64,000 nt of DNA. Origin: Pithys albifrons albifrons. Its lineage: Eukaryota; Chordata; Aves; Passeriformes; Thamnophilidae. Below are positions 12,101 to 25,895 of this stretch, piece after piece. Position 1 is the first letter of the stretch; the number at the start of each line of letters is the position of its first letter. Under the pieces are notes generated by a model. That model searched no databases. It saw only the letters and a program-made list of their open reading frames with translations, and had not been told where the DNA came from. The stretch is taken from assembly GCF_047495875.1 (NCBI RefSeq), contig NC_092463.1:25285224-25349223 (forward strand). The letters run 5' to 3'. The translations under genes and the position numbers were made by a program.

Positions 12101-13768
12101 AAATTAAGAGAACTATCTTTTCTTCTCAGTACAACCAACTAACCATCTCTCACTAATTTACCCGAAGGCAGCAGCTGTGCCAGACTCTGGTGCACAAGGC
12201 ACAGACCATGTTGTAATGTGAACACTCACTGCACGTAACTTGAGTGTGTTCTTTACATTGTCACAGTTCATCACAGAGTGTCGCTCTCTGTGTGGTGCAC
12301 CCATGCATTCTTAGTCTGAGATGAGCTCAGGCAACCTCTTTCTCTTATATTCTCTCACCAAATCTGATGATAAACACTTCTTGAATAGACTCCACTATTG
12401 ATTTTCTTCTTTGTGGTGGTTGGTCATTTAAGTTCAGGATTTTACAGGATAACATGTTGACAGATTAGTGCTGATCATGAGTGTCCATACTGTCCAAAAT
12501 CAATTACACCTGAGTATGGATCCACAGTAAACAGTAACTTGGGATTCTCTCCTGAAATGATCTAAAGAAATCTGTGATCTATACAAAGGTCCAAACAGTT
12601 TGGACACTAGATGATTCAAGCACAAGTTCATTAGCTACAGTGAAAGCTCAAACTGATGGTCATCCATCTTTGAATTTCCATTTTTCAACAAATACAAATT
12701 AAAGGCCACTAGCAAAAACATTTTTTCTCACTGGCCTCATTCTGCTCATCTTTAAATAAGAGCAATCACAGTGCTACTTTTGCAAGGTGCTCTGAGCTTC
12801 TCTAATGTCAAGAAACTCATCAGCATTGAAAGAACTAAGTTAGACGCAGCACAATCTGAATTTAGGACAAAACTGATCCTCGATGGTCTTCTGGTGATGC
12901 CAAGCAGCAAACATTTTCTTTTCAGCCTCATTTTCACTCTGCCCATTCCCCTGTGACTAGCCTGGGAGAGGCAGTAAGGATATGTGAGTTAATCGTCTGA
13001 GTCTTTCTTGAAGCTGAAGGATCAGTGAGACATGCTCTCAAACAAAATTAGAAACCATAACTCCATTACAAACTCTTCATATAGGGAGTTGTACAGTAAT
13101 CAAAAGTTTACTGTTCACTTAATGCAGGCGCTGGGCAAATTACTCAGATAGCATAGCCTCACATGGGCAATATGCATATGACATTCAGCACCACGATCAA
13201 ATAGTCCAGGAAGCCACAAAAGTAGTTTCTGGATTAATAGCGTTTGGTTGAAACAGAGTAAAACATACACAACACTGATGAATAGAAGGAAGGGTTTTTG
13301 AGGTGTTTGCCTCTGTGGTGCTATTCTCTTCAGCTAGATCACAGAGCCATAGATAATAGCTTGTAGCTATGAAATCCACTTGAATTCCCTGGGTACATGA
13401 TGCACCTAGGGCTGGAGTCTCTGTTAGCTCTAACTGATTACAGATCAGAAGATGATAGCTTAGCATTAGCCTTTTTCACACATACATATATATCTTTTCA
13501 CAAACACAGATACAGTGCACTTGAGTTTACAGAAGAGACTACTGTAGATTTTACGCTTTAATACTGAATATTACTTGATACACAGCAACAATAATTACAG
13601 ATCTTCAGGGATACACCTGTGCTAATTGCAAGACACAGATTCACAGGCTCTCAAATTTCTTCCACAAACTAGGGGACTGTGTTTTCAATACAACAGCACC
13701 TATTGCAGCTATCCTTCACCATTTTCCTGGGTTAAATGTTTTTCTTAGAACGACCTTTCCATAAAATG

Positions 13769-13791
13769 TTCCTGTCATGTTATGACAGGGA
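13769..13791. repeat. Short inverted repeat (hairpin)
   Basis: CCTGTCAT and ATGACAGG are perfect inverted arms separated by GTT at 13771-13789. The flanks TT and GAA extend the pairing imperfectly. Confidence 0.7.
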
Positions 13792-14214
13792 ATTGGCCAT
13801 ATTAGCATATTCTAGCCTAAGCATTCATGGAGTGCACCCTGAAGGCCTGCTTCTAAATAAGTAAAATTAACCTGAACTTTAAAAAATAATTTTATTTTTT
13901 ATGGTGTTTCTCATACTAGAAGTTACACATAGGGGTTTTGCTATCTTGTATCTGTTCTTTATTGCCAATTCATATGCTTTGACCATTCTTAAGTGTTTGC
14001 CAATGACCTCAGTTAACAAAATAACTTTAACTTAGTATTTGTAACACTGCAGTTATTCCCTGCAGAAATAGATTGTTTAGGTAACACTGCAAATACAGAG
14101 GGAACCTTATCTATTAATCGAAGACTGAACTGGCACCAAGAGTGACCTCAGTATTTGAATATAATGGGAGGTTGAGATGGTGCCAACAACTCTGTGTTTT
14201 ACCATATATCACAA

Positions 14215-14545
14215 GCCCGGGTCTGTTTTTCCTGGGAAGTGCGAGCATTGTAGCAGGGGCAGAGCAGCCCCTGCCTTGGCTGGGGGCAGCAGGCAAAGAG
14301 GAGGGGCACAGACGGCTCACAGACAGGAGGCATTGCCACCTTCCCCATCTCCAGGCTGAACTGGCAGCACTTGTGCCTTGCTGCTGGTTGCTGGAGGCCA
14401 CTGGGTTGACATGGATCACTGAAGGGGTGTGTATGTGGGTGGTGCAGACCCAGCAGCTCTGGCCTGGGGCCAGCAGGGAAACTGCCGATGTCAGGGATTT
14501 GCAGAAACACAAGCCTGGTGGAAGAGAGAGGGAGGATCCTGTCCT
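14215..14545. other. GC-rich patch with frames open on both strands
   Basis: About 330 bp is clearly richer in G+C than the surrounding intron, and long frames are open on both strands (14142-14591 plus, 14114-14554 minus). Open frames on both strands are what few AT-rich stop codons would give, so they are not evidence of coding. It may be an unrecognised repeat insertion, or a local regulatory or transcribed segment. CpG content is modest, so it is not a classical CpG island. Confidence 0.45.
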
Positions 14546-16493
14546 AAAGGTCACAGTGATTTATTTTTTTATTCCAAATGTATATTTTTGACAACATTTT
14601 TGACAACTGTTTAAATAGCAGTGCATAATCTTCCTCAAAGCTAAACTTAATTAGGAAAGCAGTAACTCTGTGAGCTAAAATAACAGCCACTGACATACAA
14701 ACCAAAACTGGTAGAAACTTTTTGTCTTTTTCTAATTATCCTTGCCAAGAACTTCATTCTGAATGCTGTAGCTCACAAGGAAAGCAGGCTATTATGGCAT
14801 AAAGGAACATCAGGGCCTTCTGACCAGGCATTTCAGGATCAGCTCCTACAGTCCTACACACTCAGCAACCCAGTCTGGAGCTTCAGCAACTCCTTCAGCT
14901 CCCACAGGCTTGACAGTACTGCTGCAGGAACCTTTATTCTCCAAATGCCAGCCAGGGAAATCTTTCCTGATGACAAGAGCTAGGCATTTCTGCTAAGAAC
15001 CTTAATTGATATCACCTGTCACCATAGTTTGACTTTAGATTTGCCAGCAGAACTAATAAAATCTAATAGAGATTTCTTTTTTAGAAATTATGCATGCAGT
15101 TAAGGCTGATTTGGCTTGGGCCCTTACTTTCCTTTGCAGCTTCTCACTGGTAAAGGTAACAGCTTCTGACTTCCATTTTACATAGGTGACCTAGACACAG
15201 GGAATTTTATTTCAAATGAACAAAGTCCTCCTGCAAAAAGTAGTAATATTAGTGAATCAACTCATATTAGACAAACTGCAGCAATTCAGATGAAACAAAT
15301 GAGAATCCTGACCCGAAAAACTGAAACAGTCAGTGAAGTGTCCACTCACTGCAAAGGGGTACTTCATATATATATTTATATAAAAGAAATCTGACATTAC
15401 TGATATCTATTATAATGCAGGCACCAGAATCACCTGACAACAAGCTCAATGAAATGACTATGCACTGTTGACTTTTATTTTTGTCTCCAGGGAATAGTGT
15501 TTACTTTCCTTTAAAATTTATATGAGTCATTTTGTTATGTGCCTTTTTTTTAATTAGGCTGAAGGAAACAGTCATTTAAGAAAGAGAACGGAAATCAATT
15601 CTGATTTGATACTGATAGCTACTGTGCGATGTAAACTGTGTGTTCTTTCTAATTAAATGTAAACACGTGCAGTTCTAAAGTCCAGCAGTGATGACAACAA
15701 CTACTAGAAAGGATTGCCTAAGACCTGGTCAACTGATCCTTGTGAACCTTTTGTTCATACCGTAGGTGAGCTTGTGCAATCTGTCTCAGGGTGAATGCCA
15801 GTTGTAACTGACTTTATTTTAGGTCATCTTCAGAGAAAAGACTTGACAAGAATGTGGAGAGCTCTGTAATACCTCCAGTTACCCATTAACTATGTCCTTC
15901 TGATAGCTAATCAATAGCATTGCATGGAGCCAAACACACCACACTGAACTGCCCCTCTTCCAAAAGCCAAGTCTTGGTAAATATTTAATGGCAGTAAAGG
16001 TGTTTTGACTCTTATCAATCTGATATGTTAAAGAACTCTTGAAAGAAACTTTATCTTGCTTCTCTCTGCATAATTTGTTCGGTTACAATTCTAGTCTTAT
16101 GCGAAAGCCCCTAATTTAATGATCTAATGCTTTTAAATCAAGGCTTTGGACAGAGAAAATGCAGTTTCAATCCACATGTCACAGAATAAATAAAAACCAA
16201 AGTTTATTTCCTTGATAAAATGCCAACTAGAAATATACATCAAGAAACCCAGCCCTTTATACCGTAGTAGTAAATACTGCACCAGACTCGCTCAAAACCT
16301 GTTATACGAGTGCACACTTGAGATTTTCTTACAAGGCTTAAGTTTCTGTAAAATTCTTAGCTCTCATTCACATCAAGACAGCGTAGGATTTTCAGCCTCT
16401 TTTCATGACAGAAAATAACCAACTCCAAAATGGTTATACTAAGATCCAGAGACTTCATGTATCCATACAGTGAATATTTCCACCTTCTAGTGA

Positions 16494-16613
16494 GTATATT
16501 CTCATCTAATGAGTTTTATTAAGAATGTTTTCAATTTCTAGTTTTTTGTAGTATGTATATTCTCATCTGATGAGTTTTATTAAGCATGTTTCCAATTCCT
16601 ACTTTTTTCTGTA
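16494..16613 (+). repeat. 61-bp tandem duplication (two copies)
   Basis: The segment GTATATTCTCATCTAATGAG... at 16494-16554 is followed directly by a diverged copy beginning GTATATTCTCATCTGATGAG at 16555. Both copies share GAGTTTTATTAAG and the T-rich end. The scattered substitutions show it is not very recent. Confidence 0.9.
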
Positions 16614-17109
16614 CAAAGCAGCTTGTCTAAATCACTGACAGAGAAAAACTTCTGTCCTGATCCTTTAATATCTACTGTAGGTATCCCTCTGCTACAACCA
16701 GGTAGGATCCAGACATCTCCTTAGATACTTAGATAGGCTTACTCCATGCGTCTGTGCTAATGTCACAGGTTGGAGGATGGAAGAGTCTTCCGACCCCTCC
16801 CACAGCATGGTCTTCCAGCCTTCTCTGCATGATCCAACTTCAGTATGAGCCTAAGTATTTTGAAGAAATTAATTCAGCAATGGATCCAAGCTTTTTCTTG
16901 GAAAATAAGCTGGGATTAAAACATTGATAGTGTTTCACTTTCCAAAATGTGAATCACCATGAATGTTTTCCCAGAAGTATAAGCACTTTTTTCCCCGGTG
17001 TTTACAAGGCCTCCTTAGTGCTCTTGATGCCATACAATAGATTACAAAAATAAAGATCACAGGAAGACTTTCCAAACACTGGCATAGATAAATTGAACAG
17101 CCTGAAGCT

Positions 17110-17350
17110 TTCCAATCACTAGTAATTGCCTCTGATGACAGCAGTATTAATTAAAATCATAAAGGCATATAAATCAATCAAGCAGTAAAGTACATGGCAC
17201 CATTCAGCAAAGATCACCTAAAGAAAGCCTGTTACTAATAACCTCAGAAAATAATCTTGTACTTTATTCAATAAATCAGACATGATTGTGAATTTTATGG
17301 CTGTCCTGATTTGCTATTGTAATTGCTTGGCTTAACACCCCCACTGAATC
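17110..17350. promoter_or_regulatory. Candidate conserved non-coding element
   Basis: This non-repetitive segment is dense in homeodomain-type cores (AGTAATTGCC, ATTAATTAAAATC, TTGTAATTGCTTGG) and CAATAAATCA-like motifs, and shows no repeat features. The composition resembles vertebrate developmental enhancers. This is inference only, because conservation could not be tested. Confidence 0.3.
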
Positions 17351-20300
17351 ATAAAAGCAAGAGACAAATCTGTCTTGGACCCAGAGCTGGAAGCCAGCCC
17401 TGCTTCCAGCATGGCCAGGAACATCCAGCTAAGTAGATGGAAGAGAAGAGTCTCTCCAGAAGAGGGCAATTAGAAGAAATACAAAGAATGGAAACATAGT
17501 TCAAAGATGAAATAACCCAATACATACGAAATTTGAGAGAGGAATGATCTCATGGATGATCTGAGTAGCCCTAAAGCTAGAAATCCTCAGTGTGACTAAC
17601 TCAAGAAGGGGAATCACATGGGGCTTTGCCCCTTGTCTCTACTTCTTTGCTGAAGGATTCAGTGGGTTAAAAATCTTTGAATGACTTTTTAAAAAATGAA
17701 AATGTAACTTTTAAAATTTGAGGATACTTCCTTCCCTGCCCCAGGAAAATAAAACAGACTATTTGAACAGTTTTGTCTTATCTTTCTCAAAGGTGTTACT
17801 GAAAAATATTATGCAACTCTGACCAAAGGCAAACATGGTGTCCTGTGCTCCAACCCCTGCCCATATGTCACCAGAGTGCCAAGAAGTGAGGTACTGATGA
17901 ACTCGAGGTGATTGTGCCCAGCATGTTTTCCCCACTTTCTTGGTACTGTGCACAGCAACACGTACCATTCTGGTGACTCAGCAGGAGGACTGCATGTGCT
18001 GCAGTCTGAAATCCATCTTCCACTCTGGTATGGAAACCCATAATGCCTACCCTAATGCTAACATGGCTTATCCCATACAAAAATGCAGTTAGTTTGAGGA
18101 TTGCTATGCAGATACATGCCTAGCAACTCACCTCCTCAAAGCCAGGTAAATGACACAATGGCAACATATCGTTACTCAGTAAGTCATGTTTTACCTAGCT
18201 GCTGCTGCCAAGCCCTTACTCATATAAATCATACAGCTCCTTGGACAGTTAAGAACTATGAAACAAGGCAGTTAAAATGATGGCTTAAATGATAAAGGGA
18301 GCGCCTGAGAAATTTAATATAGGGGAAGTCTGCTTCCCTATTGTACCAATGCTTACTGAAGCAACTGGGCAGACTTGCCTGGGCCATTTTCTTTAACATG
18401 AAACAAGGACGCATGCTGAAGGAATGATTTAGTGGAGCGGATATAAAAGCTCTGTCTTGAATTCCCTCTTCTATTTCACATCTTCTGTGGTACTGAGCAA
18501 GTCACAACATGCAAACCTCAGACTGCCATGCTGAAACTAGGAGTAAGGTACCTTTCCCTAGCTCTTTGTCTTCTTTAAATTCTAAGCTTTGGGGTCCCTG
18601 GATTACTTCTTATTACCTACATGTGCTGCATCTTGGAAATCTGAGGCTCTGATATTGGTTCAGATCTCAGCGCAAATTATTATTCATAGAATGACACAAA
18701 ACAGCTAATTAACTGTACGTGTTGGCAATGCACATCATCCTGGTTAACCTCAGCAGAAAGAACCAGGTTTTGGACCTTAATGGAAAAACGGGTTTTCACA
18801 AGTTTCTGCCTCCCCATTGTAGGTTCACCCCCTGTCACCATGGGGTGTAGGTGGTCACAGCAACCTCCTTGGCTTTGTTGAGCTGGCGTGAGCACAAAGA
18901 CCCTTGTTTCCTGAGATATTCTTGCCTTCCTCCCAGGCAAAAGGGGCCATCAACTGGATATGGCCCTCAACTGGAAGCCAAAACACAGACCTTGCATACC
19001 TCTTGAAAAGCTCAAGATTAGATTGTGGCTGACGAATTAAAATCAGTGAAGAGACAGTTCCCAAGTGCAGGGGCTGGAAAGAGGTTGTAAACAGTGGGGA
19101 ATTGATTTCTGTATCCTAAAACTTTTAAATCAGCTTCCCTCACCTCTCTCTCCCTTTACCCCCATGAGTTTTAACCATTGGGCTAATTAAATAAAATTTG
19201 TAAAAGAAAAATATAGTTGTGCACTTTAATTTTTAGTTTTTTCTTTTTTTGCCAGCATATCGTTACTCCACGACCAGAGAAATACAGTGGCAGGAAAGGT
19301 ATTGGTTGCACGGAACCAAAGAATTAATTATTTTTTCAGGACCTGACAAGGAAACTGAATGAGTATGAAAGCTCTTGTGAAATCTAGCCAACATGGAATT
19401 CAACACTATTCAATTTCATACTTATTTTTTGAACAGGACAAGATAATTATTAATATAAATACTGCCTACTATGCCTATAGATATTCAACAGATACCCTCC
19501 TCTGACAGGAGCAGTAACATTGCTTAAGAGGGACAACTAAATTACAATATCATGATAGTCCTCATGCTACTGTCACAACTGTAGAAGTATAGTAAAATGA
19601 CTCATCTGGTAAAGACATTAGGGAAGAAGAGCTAAGTGGAAGAACACTTACTTCTGTATCTTCACCAAAACTCTTAGGATGGAAGTCCCCTTTACAGAAT
19701 ATGATTGAAACAAACAGAACATGATGTTATATGAGCCTGGATAACAGTAATATCCTGCCTAGCTCAGAAACAAAAGAAAGATAAATCAGATAATATGAAC
19801 CTTGTTACCCATCCTTCTTTCCACTCCTTTTGATGAGGGACAAATTCACAGCACCTCTCCCAGTTTCTCCCAGTTCAATATTCTTTAATGATAGTGGAAG
19901 CCATTAGTGCATTTCCCATTGAGAACCAGGAGAGAGACTAGTGAAGACTGCCTTGAATTTATTTGTAACAAGAAGCTAAAGGCTGTGGCTGTCGGTAGAC
20001 GCTTACACAGTTCTGGGTGTCTAGGACAACTAAATACTTCCTGGAAATCTTGCTGCTTCCTCTTGATCTCTGGAAATAGAACACCAGAAGAGAAAGAATG
20101 CAAGAAAATATTACTTTATACATCAGAAAAGAGGATCAAGGAGAAAAAGTTCTTTCAAGAATAAAAACAAACAATAAATAATCTAGAAATTTGAACTTTT
20201 GTCCTTAATCTTGTTTATCTCAGTGACCATGAGAGTGGTATGACACAAGTCCTTCATGGTATATTTTCAGTGCAGTGTATAGAGCTTTCATCTTAATGAG

Positions 20301-20759
20301 ATATATAAGATCAGAACCTGGGAATCAACCCCATGATATGCCCGTAAGTTATTTTTTCATGGACAGCAGGTGAGCGGATGTCATTCCTGTTTAATCAGGA
20401 GTTAAAGAGTGTACAGTAATTCCTTATTTTCACAATATTCCTTCTGACAAAGATAACAACCATAAGAATGGCTCCTAGCTGGCTAAACCTGACATACAGG
20501 TTTTGTTAATAAAAAAATGCATGACTTAATTAATGAAATGGATCTATTAAGACTGTCCCCCAATCAACCACAGTGGCCCCACCTACAGCTGAACTTCTCA
20601 TGACCTATCTTATGCAAAAAAGAATTGTAATAACTTGCACTGGAAGCTGTTATAGAGGAAAGGTTGTTATGAAGAAAAAATATGAGTTAGAAATGCATAT
20701 AATGCCCCTAGAGGAGAAAGTTTGGTATTTTCACTTTTACTCAGTGTTTTCTTTTACAG

Positions 20760-20930
20760 TGAATAATTGAAACGATTTTGCTAAACTGTGTAAAATTATT
20801 TCATCAAGAGTAATTACATTTGATCTATTAGCACCTGATACTATCTATTGTCTAAATTGCTCGCATTCAATCCATCAGTAATGTCAACAGTATTAACGTC
20901 CATTATGGAAGCATTAGCTGAGTAAAATAA
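20760..20930. promoter_or_regulatory. Candidate conserved non-coding element
   Basis: This unique segment carries AATAATTGAAACGATTTTG, GAGTAATTACATTTGATC (a TAATTA core near a TTTGATC TCF/LEF-like site) and TCTATTGTCTAAATTG (a SOX-like ATTGT). It contains no transposon sequence that I recognise. The regulatory call is inferred from motif density. Confidence 0.25.
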
Positions 20931-23900
20931 TTTTTAAATGTTTGACATTCTTTTACCCTTTCTTTAGCATAATGTTCAAAAGAAGTAGCATTATACCAAC
21001 ATATTCTTTGATTTTTTTATAGGCTCGTCTTTACTCAAGTTTGCAAACTCAGGGTCTTTAAAATCACAAACAATTTGCCTGTTTTGTTCTGGCAAGCATA
21101 AATCTGTAGCAATCTACTCATTTTACATTCTTCTCTGTTCCTGTTTAGCTGTCCCCCACTAATTGGCTGTCCAAACTCACCTCCATCAACTTTGGCAGGC
21201 TCCTTCACTAAACCAGTTTTTTTAACCCCCAATCATACAGAGCTGCACTGTTACCAACAGAAAAAAAGGAACTCTGCAACATTTTTACAACAAAGTTATA
21301 GACATATTCATTACTTTGATCACGCACACACTCCTCAGCCCAGAACTGAACTAATGCAACAACTGAATTCACCTATCTGGAAAGCAGATACCTCTTTTAT
21401 TCTCTTGCAGCCTTGTTCCTATTTCAAAGATTTCCAAATTCATGTTACCTTTTAGCAGAGGATATCTTACAAACTGTTTAAGATTACATTCTCACTGAAA
21501 GTGATGAATGCCATAGTCTTCTCCAGAATAAAAAGCTACTTTCTCTCCTTGAAATAGTAACTTTACAGTAAATTGGAGGAAGTAGGAGAAACAGTTTTTC
21601 AGTAAACATTAAATATATTAATGGGGCACTCAGAGTGTATGATCCGTCTGGAAAAGGCAGTCCTGTACGTGCATTTCAGAAGAACTGCTGCAATGCAATA
21701 GGTGCTGTGATAAATTTGGAGTTACCCCACTTAAGACTTAGCAGAATCTAATAATGAAAACTTAAAACTGTACTTTCCAAAAAAATGCACGAGTAGCACT
21801 ATTTACACCTTACAGCTAGGGGAATCAAGAGGCATAGAAAAAACAGTCCAAAAGAGGCCCTTCATTTCCACTCCCTAAACGGAGACTTTTAGGACTTGGT
21901 GTTTACAACTTTCAGGGACTTGCAATTCCAGATGAAAACAACAAGAAATATGAACATTCAAAGCAGGAGTACTGCAAGCACTTTAGCACCATACATAAAA
22001 TCATCCACTTCTCCACACTCATGTGGTTCTTAAGTCCTGCTCAGTTCTCTGGGAACCTCAGAACTGAGTATATGGGTGGAGCATTTGGCAGCACTTGTTA
22101 CATAGAAATGGAGCTTCTGCAGAGCTCAGGAAAATGATCCAAAAAACGAAGTGACACAGCCTATGTAGGATGCAGGATGATTAGTAATGAGTTTTATTTG
22201 ATTCCCCAGAGTGGAGGGAAAAGTGATCGATATGAACTCTGATATATTAGAAGATATAAAAAAGATGTCATTCCTAAGGAGAGAAATTCTGTCTGCTCCC
22301 AAGACACTGTGAATCTCTTCTTTATAGTTTTCTTTCCCACTCTTAGTTTTTCATGATCTATTGAGCCTTAAAATCGTAACACTTTGATGAAAGCTTTGTG
22401 TATTTCCTTATCCTGAAGTTCTGACTCATTTAGGTCATCAGGAGGGAGAACAGTAACAGAGAAAAAATAACAGGACCACTTCAGAACATACTGAACGTTG
22501 AAGTCCAAGGTAAATATATCTGTTCATAAGAAACTCCAGAAATGGAGACACTAAGAGAAACAGGCATGTTCACTACACCCTGAGCTTTTAGTGTAGGGCT
22601 TTGTCTTTCTTGTTTGCGACTTTGCGGAAAATGAGTTCTTAGTTTTGTCTGAGGAAAAAAATTATTTCACAGGAATTGGAAGAACAGAAGTAAAATACTT
22701 ATTCCTAGAGCTAGGGAAAATGTTCAGAAGTCATTTGTAAAAGCAGAGTAGATGAAAGGATTGTTTAGAGAAAGATTGTTTAGACAAAATGTTGGGACAC
22801 CCAAATTTTCTGTATCATATACAGAATTCCAGATAGTCTATAAATGAAAAAAAACCCGAGCTCACCAAAATAATCAGAACCCCAAAACTGATGTATGTTT
22901 ATCAAAAGACAGTTACAACTTGTTTATGTTTATGATGAGTAAAATTCATTGGCCGTTCAGGTGCAGGCAAGCCTTCAGAGGGAGACTCTGGGAAAAAGAA
23001 ATGCAGTATGACATTCTCTGAGTAAATATGGTCTGTGTGTGGGGAAGAATTCAGTTGCTGGCCCCATCAAATCCTGACAAAAGGAATGTGAGAGCTGTTC
23101 CCAAGGTGAAAGAAGACAAGCTAAACAATGTGGCTAATGGGATCACATTGAGTTAATGGGATCACCATGACTTGTGCTTTACTTCTGTTGGTGCATGTCA
23201 AAACTCTGATGTGTTTTAAAATACATTCTACAGCAGTAGGCTAAATCTTGAGGCATTTTGGAGAGAATTTACGTATCTTCAGATTTTGAGACTCGTGTGG
23301 AAAGACTTGATGGGACAAGAACACTTCAAGTTCAGAAACTTGCAAATGGTGAGAGCAGACTTTCTTCTGTCAGAGAAAGAAAAAAAAAAGAAACAGAAGT
23401 CTTGAACAAGATAGTATCTTATTAAATAGGCATTTATTGCTTCTGCCCTCCCATAGACAGAATGGAGAAGTTACAGACGCCTCACAGTTGCACAAAGCTC
23501 CAGTTGCTATCTCTCACAAGCCAGGTTTAGACAAGACAATAAACCCAACAGTGCTGTAGCATGTATCTATAGGTTCAGATTTGGGAAGTACTGACAGCAC
23601 TTCAGAATGCTGTGAATAATATTACTAATTTCTAGAAGCTCTAGAAAACTTGCTTAATGATCTCATTTATGGTACCCTGAAAGTATTCTAGAGACGATCT
23701 TGAGTCAACACATAAGGATTTGAAAGTAAAATTGTACACGTTGTAAGGATCCAGCTTTGGCAACTATAGTTAAACTCTTGCTCCAGAAAATTACCGTCTT
23801 TTCAAAGGGACGCTTGCAGATACCTTCCCAGCTCCCTACATGGAAACTCAGGTGCCTAAACTTATGTATATGAGCCTGGAAATTTTGGCCACACTATTTA

Positions 23901-24114
23901 ACAGGCAGATCAGCTGGGAGGCCTCTCGTAACCAGATCTTTTTAAAGCCTTGTATTATTGGACAGATACTGGCCCAAGTCCAATTCGCAACTGCAAATCC
24001 AAAGAAATGGCTCAGAGTGAACCAGCAGCCTTATTAGCTTTTAAAGATTTTATTTTCAAGAACTCAAGACGCTTTATTGACTAATGAAAGGTTGCGTCCC
24101 CAAGCCCACAGACT

Positions 24115-24390
24115 GATGATGCTTAGAACATATTTTAATCATTTTGTAGTGCTAGCAGCCATCAGTCTAAAGAGCTTTGATCGTGTAAATGCACTCTGAA
24201 CTGCAGCTCGTTCTGACTCCAAACCCTTTCTAAAAGCCAAAAGGAACCTACAGGCATGGCAACTTTCAGACAATTCAAGGCCTTGCAATGTGATAAGGCT
24301 GCTTTTATTATTTAGCACATCATTAGATTTAATGACACTGCAGATAAGAGATACACTCTAAAAAGATACCATTGTCATTGCCTATCTTGT
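24115..24390. promoter_or_regulatory. Candidate conserved non-coding element
   Basis: This unique segment contains AGAGCTTTGATCGTG (a good TCF/LEF core), TGATAAGGC and AGATAAGAG (GATA-type sites), and TTAGATTTAATGAC. It is free of recognisable repeats. Regulatory function is inferred, not shown. Confidence 0.27.
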
Positions 24391-25854
24391 AACAGTAACA
24401 TCCAACTGTGACTTTTTTTGTTTCCACCCAACACGTGTTACTTACTGTGTAAGAGAACTTACTACTAAGAGAACAGATAAATGAAATAGAAGGATTTTTC
24501 CCCCGCTACAAACACCAGAAATATTAAAAAAAAGTACCTAACAAAAAAGAACACAAAAGGCAAAGGAGGACTCTTTTTTTTTTAATACTTTCCTACTTAG
24601 TTTCTAAAAACAATGATACAGAAGACAAGCAAAGAAATCCCAAATAATCTACTGCATTTACACTTTAGGCTACTGACTGTTGGGCAGATATTGTTTGCAC
24701 AGACAAGTTTACTTTCACCAGCACTGAATACAAATTTACACTGAAAAGTGAGAGATCCTTTACAGTTACAGCTTTTAACATTGTAACATTGATGAACAAA
24801 TTTTACACAATTCCCATTATTACTTCCTACTCCTGAAACAATGTAGCCATCTAAGAGTTTATTTTGTCCTGATCAGTGTTTTAGTTTTGATGTCTATTGA
24901 ACAGTACAGACACGTTATCAACCCGGAAAGCTTGGAAACAATGACAGTGTCAAGCAAGAATAAAAATTGTTTAAATTACCAGAGTCGAGAAATTGCTCTT
25001 AAAAATCAAAGTAGCAGCTAAGAAGCTTGTAAAAACTGCAAAAAAATAGCTGTCTTCATTACAGAAGAGACAGTGGTGGATTCTGTGTGGCAGACCATGG
25101 CTTTATTTTCTCCAAATGTCAGCAAACTCAGTGAGTTCAACCCTGAGATTACAGTACTTGCAGGTTTCTCTTCCTTCTAAGATCTCATTCTTTGCTCTTT
25201 TACTTACTCAGCACATGAGTCACAAGTCACCAGGAGAAACTTCTACTATTTCACAGTGTAATATTGTATTTTTCAATTCACTAACTGTCATAAGTGTGGC
25301 TAGCTAGCAGTGTGAAGAAGCTGAAATAAATAAAATAAATAAACAGTACTTCTTTATCACTCATGAAAACATTTATGGGTGGCCATGCTCTAATTTGCAT
25401 CACTGATACAGCACAGATTAAGAGAAAAGAAGACAAAATCATACCATGAAGTGGCTCAGGTAGGGTAAGAGTTTCTCTAAACTCTCTTTGCTGTCAAAGA
25501 AAATATACCACTCATGATTCACTAAGCATAACTCCCTCTCTCTCCTTCTGTGCCTTTTCCTTCCAAACTCAGAGCCAGAAAAGCTCCTCTGCTAGTGAGA
25601 CAACAGTTCCGTACCACTGCTCATATGCTTTCTCAGTAGTGTTAGGAAAAAACAAGTGGCTCTGTGCTAGTTCTCCTTCCTGTCATGACTATATGAACTG
25701 CAGCTTTTAAAAGCAAACTATTACTAGTATGCTACACTTAAATATTTGAGAGACTCAGAATCGTGCAAATCCCAGCAGGCCCACTTATTCACTGGAAAAC
25801 TGTGGTTAAAGCTTCCACGCTGGTCTCAACTTTCCTCAAAATAACAGCCTTCAT

Positions 25855-25895
25855 ACCTATGCTGGAAGAATTACCTGCACCTATGCTGGAAGAAT
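25855..25895 (+). repeat. 24-bp-period short tandem duplication
   Basis: The 17 bases ACCTATGCTGGAAGAAT occur at 25855-25871 and again at 25879-25895. Confidence 0.85.

Noticed and set aside
14114..14591. Overlapping 146-149 codon frames on both strands
   Set aside because: Both strands are open because the patch is GC-rich and so stop-poor. Neither translation resembles a protein family.
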